Part shown: one piece after another, positions 21,738 to 26,495 of the stretch
Numbering within the stretch: position 1 is the stretch's first letter
How the letters are laid out: every line of letters begins with the position of its first letter
Source of the DNA: an uncultured Clostridia bacterium
GTDB lineage: Bacteria > Bacillota > Clostridia > Oscillospirales > Ruminococcaceae
NCBI GenBank assembly: GCA_945931735.1
Contig: CAMEPN010000002.1
Location: 1-26,495 of the forward strand
DNA length: 26,495 nt
Direction: 5' to 3'
Notes under the pieces: model-generated
Told to the model about the DNA's origin: nothing
Databases searched by the model: none
What the model saw: only the letters and a program-made list of their open reading frames with translations
Translations under genes and position numbers: made by a program

Positions 21738-23738
21738 TTATTTGTTTCTGAATTTGTCCACCATATCCTGCAATGTGCGCGACTGGCTGCTAAGCTCCTC
21801 GCTGGAGGCTGCGCTTTCCTCGGCGGTGACTGCGGTGGTGTGGACTATGCCTTCGATAGCGGATATCTTCTCGGAAACCAGCTTTACGTCGCCCGCCTGC
21901 GTTTCGGAAGCCTCGGATATCTTTACGACAAGTCCGTTTACGCTTTCTACGCCGTGCGAAACCGATTCAAGCGCTGCGCCTGTTTCCTGCGCGAGCCGTG
22001 CGCCGTTTTCGACTGCTTCGCTTGTGCTGCTGATAAGCGAGGTGGTGTTCTGGACAGCCTGCGCGCACTTCGAGGCGAGGTTCCTTACCTCTCCCGCAAC
22101 GACCGCGAAGCCCTTGCCGGAGTCGCCCGCTCTTGCCGCCTCAACTGCGGCGTTGAGCGCGAGGATATTTGTCTGGAACGCGATATCGTCTATCGTCTGA
22201 ACTATCTTTACGATCTCCTGCGACTTCTTGTTGATGTTGTCCATTGACTCTATCAGCTCGTTCATGCGCTTGTTGCATTCAACAACGTTGTCGAAGGTGC
22301 TGCCCGACTGCGACTGCGCCGCCTCTGCGGAGGAAGCGTTTTCGTTTATCTGCTCGACCAGCTTTTCGATAAGCGCGGTCAGCTCGTCGATAGTTCTCGA
22401 CTGCTCGTTTACGCCCGCGGCGAGGGAGTTGGAGGTTTCCGCGACCCTTTCCGAGCCTGCGGATACCTGCGACGACGCCGTGTCGATGCCGCCGATGATG
22501 CCGCTCAGCTTGTCGGAGATGTTGACGATAGAGTCCTTTATCTTCGCGAAATCGCCGACGTAATCCCCGTTGAAGTTTATGTCAAAGCTTCCGTGAGAGA
22601 GCTTGTCGAGGTTGTCGTTGATATCGGTTATGTAGCCTGTCCAGACCTTGTTTGTTTCGGAAATTCCCGTGCAGAGGTCGCCGATGCTGTCGTTTGCAAA
22701 ATATGTCGGGGTATAGTCGAGCCTGCCCTCTTTCATGTTATCGGCGGCGGTCTTAAGCTCCTTGATAGGCTTTATGAGCTGCTTTACGAGCTGGGTAATG
22801 ACTATGGAGCATACCGCGATATCAAGGAAGAAAATGGAGAACATAGTGATCATCAGCGGCTCTATCTGCTTAAAGTATTCCATGGAATCCACCGCATAGA
22901 TGTAATACCAGCCGGTGGAGGATATCTTTGAGGCTGTGAAATATCTTCCCTTGCCGTCGTAGTCGTTTGTCTTTATTACCGAAAGATCGTCCGACTGAAG
23001 CTCTGCGACTATATCGGAATACGCGGGGATATCGCGCATATTGGTGACCTTTGCGTTTCCGTCGCTTCCGACAGACATGCTGTATTCCTCGTTCTTATGA
23101 ACTATCAGGTTGAGGTCGCTGTCCGCGAGCATGGGATATGCGCCGTCAAATACGCTTATGCTCCGCGCAAGCTCCGCGAGGTAGTCCGCGTAGATATCCG
23201 CGCCGATAACGAAGTCCAGCTCGCCGCTGTCCTTGTAATATGCCATAGAAACGGTCATGCACAGCTTGCCGGTATTGTTGTCGATATAAGGCGAGGTGCA
23301 GGTGAACTCTCCGTTCGCGGCGAGCGTCGCCTTGTACCAGTCGCGGGCGGTCACGTCGAAATCGTCGGGGAGTTTAAATCCGCTGGCGAAGATAACGGAC
23401 TTGTCGGGCTTGGCTATGTAATAGTCGATGACATACTCGGTGAGCTTGTCCGCGAGGAACTTTTCAAGCTCGGTATTGCTCAGCTTGTTGAGCGAGTCGT
23501 TGTACTGTATCGAGTCGCCGAAATAGGAAATAGTGCTTTGCTGCTGAACTATCCACTTGTCAAACTCCTGTGACTTTGACGAAAGTGTTGCCGATATTTC
23601 ACGATTGACGCGGTTGTCGATAGTGTTTCTGATGACAAAATATGAACTTTCGGCAATAACAAATATGGCAGCCATTATTAAAAGTATCATGCTTAGAACA
23701 AGTTTCTTTTGAAACGGCATTTTCTTTTTCGGTTTCAT
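21738..23738 (-). CDS. Methyl-accepting chemotaxis protein with dCache sensor
   Basis: A 666-residue membrane chemoreceptor. TM1 is at about residues 12-33, an extracellular dCache sensor at about 38-285, TM2 after IEPLMITMF, then HAMP ([20 protein letters not shown]) and a long signalling coiled coil. Its hairpin tip is [20 protein letters not shown] followed by [18 protein letters not shown]. In the sensor, R132, W134, Y135, Y151 and D181 fall at the spacing of the amino-acid-binding dCache motif, with F127 in place of the first tyrosine, so an amino-acid ligand is plausible. I start at the ATG at 23738 after GGGAGGAAATT; the longer frame from 23774 lacks this. A minus-strand sigma-A promoter lies upstream, with no sigma-28 site. 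Confidence 0.93.
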   Translation of the reverse strand: MKPKKKMPFQKKLVLSMILLIMAAIFVIAESSYFVIRNTIDNRVNREISATLSSKSQEFDKWIVQQQSTISYFGDSIQYNDSLNKLSNTELEKFLADKLTEYVIDYYIAKPDKSVIFASGFKLPDDFDVTARDWYKATLAANGEFTCTSPYIDNNTGKLCMTVSMAYYKDSGELDFVIGADIYADYLAELARSISVFDGAYPMLADSDLNLIVHKNEEYSMSVGSDGNAKVTNMRDIPAYSDIVAELQSDDLSVIKTNDYDGKGRYFTASKISSTGWYYIYAVDSMEYFKQIEPLMITMFSIFFLDIAVCSIVITQLVKQLIKPIKELKTAADNMKEGRLDYTPTYFANDSIGDLCTGISETNKVWTGYITDINDNLDKLSHGSFDINFNGDYVGDFAKIKDSIVNISDKLSGIIGGIDTASSQVSAGSERVAETSNSLAAGVNEQSRTIDELTALIEKLVEQINENASSAEAAQSQSGSTFDNVVECNKRMNELIESMDNINKKSQEIVKIVQTIDDIAFQTNILALNAAVEAARAGDSGKGFAVVAGEVRNLASKCAQAVQNTTSLISSTSEAVENGARLAQETGAALESVSHGVESVNGLVVKISEASETQAGDVKLVSEKISAIEGIVHTTAVTAEESAASSEELSSQSRTLQDMVDKFRNK

Positions 23739-23805
23739 AATTTCCTCCCGCTGTAAATCGCCGTGCGGCGGCATAAAAGCCGTTATGAGGCAATATTTTT
23801 ACTAT

Positions 23806-23839
23806 ATTATACAACAGTTTTCAACAAAATGCAACTGTT
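23806..23839 (-). promoter_or_regulatory. Chemoreceptor promoter with overlapping inverted repeat
   Basis: On the minus strand, TTGCAT (23834-23829), 17 bases and TATAAT (23811-23806). An inverted repeat AACAGTT (23813-23819) with AACTGTT (23833-23839) spans the spacer and -35 box, a typical place for a repressor site. The regulator is unknown. Confidence 0.65.
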
Positions 23840-23985
23840 TTTTATATGTTACACATAGATTTTAATTTTGTCCTAAAATAAACAAAAACCGTTGATTTTG
23901 CGAAATATCTCGGGGTTAATATCCTTTCCGAAAACCGGCTCGAAAAAAATGGCGGACATTATGGCGCTGCCGATAAAGAAGAGCT

Positions 23986-24018
23986 GACCCGCCGAAGCAG
24001 TAGCGCTCCCGGCGGGTC
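23986..24018 (-). terminator. Terminator of the ftsH-like gene
   Basis: A 9-bp stem GACCCGCCG/CGGCGGGTC (23986-23994 with 24010-24018). On the minus strand AGCTCTTCTTTAT follows. It lies 50 bp past the ftsH-like stop. The tract is imperfect. Confidence 0.65.
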
Positions 24019-24067
24019 CGAATTATATTGATGCCCGATGTTGTTCAGAAATGCATATCCGCGTCGT

Positions 24068-25210
24068 TTACGCGTTAAGTATGCTCATAAATTCCTCGCC
24101 GGAAATGGTTTCCTTTTCATACAGGTAATGCGCAAGGCTGTCCAGCTTTTCGCGGTTTTCGAGCAGTATCTGCTTTGCCTTTTCGTGCTGAGTTTTTACC
24201 AGCTCGATGACCTTGTAGTCGATTTTCGCCTGTAATTCCGCGGAGCAGGCGAGCGAGGAGTCGCCGCCCAAATACTGATTAGACACCGTTTCCAGCGCTA
24301 CCATGTCAAACTCCTCGCTCATGCCGTATCCGGTGAGCATTGCGCGGGCGAGCTTTGTTGCCTGCTCGATGTCGTTGGAAGCGCCCGTGCTCACGGAATC
24401 GAACACGACCTCCTCCGCGGCTCTGCCGCCTGTATAGGTGGCAATTCGGGTCTCAAGCTCCTCCTTGCTCATAAGATAGTGATTACCCTCCTCAGCCTGC
24501 ATAGTGTACCCAAGCGCGCCCGAGGTGCGCGGCACAATGGTTACTTTCTGAACGGGAGCGGAATTTGTCTGCTTTGCCGCGACAAGCGCGTGACCTATTT
24601 CGTGGTAGGACACTACCAGCTTTTCGTGGTCTGTGAGAATGGCGTTCTTTTTCTGATAACCCGCGATAACGACCTCAATCGACGCCTCAAGGTCTTCCTG
24701 AGTTGCGGCTTTTCTGCCGCCGCGGACGGCACGCAGCGCCGCCTCGTTCACGATATTCGCAAGCTCTGCGCCCGATGCGCCGGAAGCCATTCGCGCGATT
24801 TTAGTGAAGTCCACATCGCCGTCGATCTTGACCTTCTTTGCATGGACTTTTAGTATTTCCTCGCGACCCTTAAGATCGGGCAGTTCGACGGGTACGCGGC
24901 GGTCGAAGCGCCCCGGGCGCGTGAGCGCCGCGTCGAGCGATTCGGGGCGGTTTGTCGCGGCGAGAATGATGACCCTGCTGTTGCCCTCGAAGCCGTCCAT
25001 CTCGGTTGTGAACAGTATCTGATTGTTCTGTATCTGAACCCTGCCGATTTCCTGCTCCTCGGTCATTTGCATAAAGGTGCCGTAGTCGGTTTCCTTTATC
25101 TGCTGCGCCGCTATTCTCGGCATAAGCAGCAGATTGAACAGCATTACAACGAGGAACACTATCAGGCAGTAATAAATAAACGGTTTCTTTGACTTTTTAA
25201 CCTCGCCCAT
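24068..25210 (-). pseudogene. FtsH-like protease with in-frame loss of the ATPase core
   Basis: FtsH is a membrane AAA+ zinc protease, normally 600-700 residues; this frame has 380. The N-terminus is normal: TM1 at about 11-30, then [12 protein letters not shown]. It jumps directly (near base 25000) to [19 protein letters not shown], which in FtsH lies after Walker B. Most of the extracytoplasmic domain, TM2, Walker A and Walker B are therefore missing, while the frame stays open. Retained are the SRH motif (TRPGRFDRR), the lid, and the protease domain with HEIGH and GASNDIEQAT. The product could not hydrolyse ATP. I mark it as a deleted gene because neighbouring GH3 and TetR sequences are also internally broken. 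A real compact protease or an assembly error are the alternatives. Confidence 0.75.
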
Positions 25211-25245
25211 TTGTCGTTATCCTTCCTTTGTCAATTTCATATCTG

Positions 25246-26349
25246 TTATATCCGCGCGTCGAACAGCCCGCAGAAGCTGTCTATCGGGTCTTTCCCACAA
25301 ACGCGGACGAGCCTGTCATAATGCGCTTGTACCGCTCGGGAGTTATCGGCAGGACGTTTTTGTCCTTGTATTTTACGAGGGTTATGCCTTTTCGGCTTAT
25401 CTCTTTCTGCGCGTCGGTATACTCCGATTTGCCCAGCACCAGCTTCATTGTCTTTTCGGGGGGGGACGAGCTGCCCTCTGGTTTTTTTGTTAAGTCCCAT
25501 ATGGGCTTTCAGCCCGAGAATGCGTTCCAACGCGTCGTTCACGCGATCCTCGGAGATAACGCCGCTTTTGTAAGCGTTGAGCAGAGTATGGAAATCCTCG
25601 TCTGGGTCGTTGAAGAACAGGAGCATATCGCAGCCCGCGTTAATTGCCGTAGGCAGCATTTCGGAGCGCTTCATGCGGCAGGTCATTCCGACCATATGGG
25701 TCGCGTCGGTCAGTACAAGCCCGTTGAACCCCAGGCGCTCCCGAAGCAGCCCCGTGATGACCGCGCGGCTGAGGGTCGCGGGGAGAATGTCCTCGTCCTT
25801 TATATTCCGGTCGACCGACCTTTCGTAATCGGGGAACATGATATGCCCTGCCATGACCGCCTCCAGACCGTTTCTGAACAGCGCCTTATATACCTTTCCG
25901 TAGGTGGCGCCCCATTTGCGCACCGATAAGCTGTTCGCATTGTTGGACATATGCGCGTCACGGAAATCAAGACCGTTCCCGGGGAAATGCTTCGCGGCGC
26001 AGGCGAAGCCGTTTATGGTGTGCGCGCCTTTCAGATATTCAACGCTCATTTCGGCGACCTTTACGGGGTCATTGCCGAATGCGCGGGAGATGATCTCGGT
26101 GTTCTCCCAGTTGTAGGAAATGTCGCAGACGGGCGCGAACGCCATATTGCAGCCGATAGCACAGGCTTCCTCGTTTGCCATTCTTCCCAGAGAATACGCA
26201 AGCTTGCTGTCGCCGCAGGCGTTATCTCCGCCCGATTCGGTGTTGCAGGCGATGAACAGCGGTATTTCGGACGACTGCTGCAATACATCGTTGTGCTTTC
26301 TTATGACTGCCGCGGGCGCGGGGTTGTAGCGACAGCCGGTATGACGTAC
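25246..26349 (-). pseudogene. Glycoside hydrolase family 3 gene, broken at three points
   Basis: GH3 enzymes release terminal beta-linked glucose or N-acetylhexosamine units. The middle is well preserved: IPLFIACNTESGG, CAAKHFPGNGLDFRDAHM, GLEAVMAGHIMFP, and the nucleophile region GLVLTDATHMVG. Three lesions follow. The 5' end is lost: the frame opens only at about 26349 and enters GH3 homology at GCRYNP, where it abuts a TetR fragment. A run of eight C on this strand (25458-25465) shifts the frame; one C fewer restores PPEKTMKLVLGKSEYTDAQK and KGITLVKYKDKNVLPITPER. After KRIM (near 25320) the sequence jumps to the C-terminal end GKDPIDSFCGLFDARI, dropping an estimated 150 or so residues. It is not functional as read. 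Confidence 0.8.
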
Positions 26350-26495
26350 TCAAGGAAATGGAGATGGCTATGATACACGACCTTGAGAATATGTGGGACA
26401 ATGTATACGCCGCAAACGGCTCTACCGTAAGAGAACGGACTGAGATGCTTTGTGCATACATAAAAGACAACCGGGATTTCACAAAGCTTGTTTTT
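26331..26495 (+). pseudogene. TetR-type regulator fragment without its DNA-binding domain
   Basis: From base 26331 the plus frame reads DSRYDVLKEMEMAMIHDLEN, continuing with MWDNVYAANG and STVRERTEMLCAYIKDNRDF to the window end. This resembles the section just after the helix-turn-helix of TetR-like regulators (SKYDVLxEMEDxL). The helix-turn-helix itself should lie upstream but is replaced by the GH3 sequence on the other strand, and a TGA closes the frame at about 26304. It may continue beyond the window. The assignment rests on a short stretch and is tentative. Confidence 0.5.

Noticed and set aside
23960..23978. GCCGATAA on the plus strand as a second sigma-28 promoter
   Set aside because: No TAAA box occurs 15-16 bases upstream and no plus-strand gene follows.

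Overview
The window looks like a chromosomal segment of a moderately GC-rich, motile member of the Clostridia, probably an Oscillospiraceae/Ruminococcaceae-type gut organism. Supporting signs are consensus Firmicutes promoters (TTGACA-N17-TATAAT), AGGAGG ribosome sites, a B. subtilis-like late flagellar gene order, a DUF6472 protein, a Cys-rich bS18 and an HPr without the regulatory serine. The species cannot be fixed from this sequence. Apart from the last 2.4 kb, the genes look intact.

Layout: (1) 2-2000: the end of a DUF4956 membrane protein, type III pantothenate kinase (coaX) and an ECF-transporter S component, possibly for pantothenate. (2) 2063-10771: a late flagellar operon, flgM-flgN-flgK-flgL-yviE-like-fliW-csrA-fliD-fliS-fliT-like. 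A textbook sigma-28 promoter precedes it and a hairpin terminator closes it. FlgL and FliD are unusually long and carry related inserted modules. (3) 10806-11699: a PflX-type radical SAM protein. (4) 11696-14826: a sigma-A promoter, a cobalamin riboswitch with a terminator, and a tightly packed operon. It encodes a sortase-type surface protein with a DUF4430 (transcobalamin-like) domain, a second surface protein combining an alpha/alpha-toroid with DUF4430 around a two-helix membrane hairpin, and a small DUF6472 protein. This resembles a bacterial counterpart of intrinsic factor/transcobalamin under B12 control and is the most interesting system in the window. (5) 14860-16349: a stand-alone TIR-methyltransferase fusion whose TIR domain closely resembles that of the NADase SARM1, behind a promoter followed at once by a terminator hairpin.

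(6) 16363-17583, minus strand: the rpsF-ssb-rpsR operon. (7) 17691-19014, minus strand: a CPA2 cation/proton antiporter. (8) 19101-19943: a IIA-Glc-like protein lacking both catalytic histidines, followed by HPr. (9) 19987-21363, minus strand: a lipoprotein serpin with a 159-bp MITE-like element just upstream. (10) 21738-23834, minus strand: a dCache chemoreceptor. (11) 23986-26495: a damaged block holding an FtsH-like protein that has lost its ATPase core in frame, a GH3 gene with three lesions, and a headless TetR fragment. These three are either real gene decay or a contig-end assembly artefact.

Stretches over 300 bp without a gene are 21364-21737 (serpin upstream region, MITE, chemoreceptor terminator) and 23739-24067 (chemoreceptor promoter, ftsH terminator). 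No tRNA, rRNA or CRISPR array was seen.
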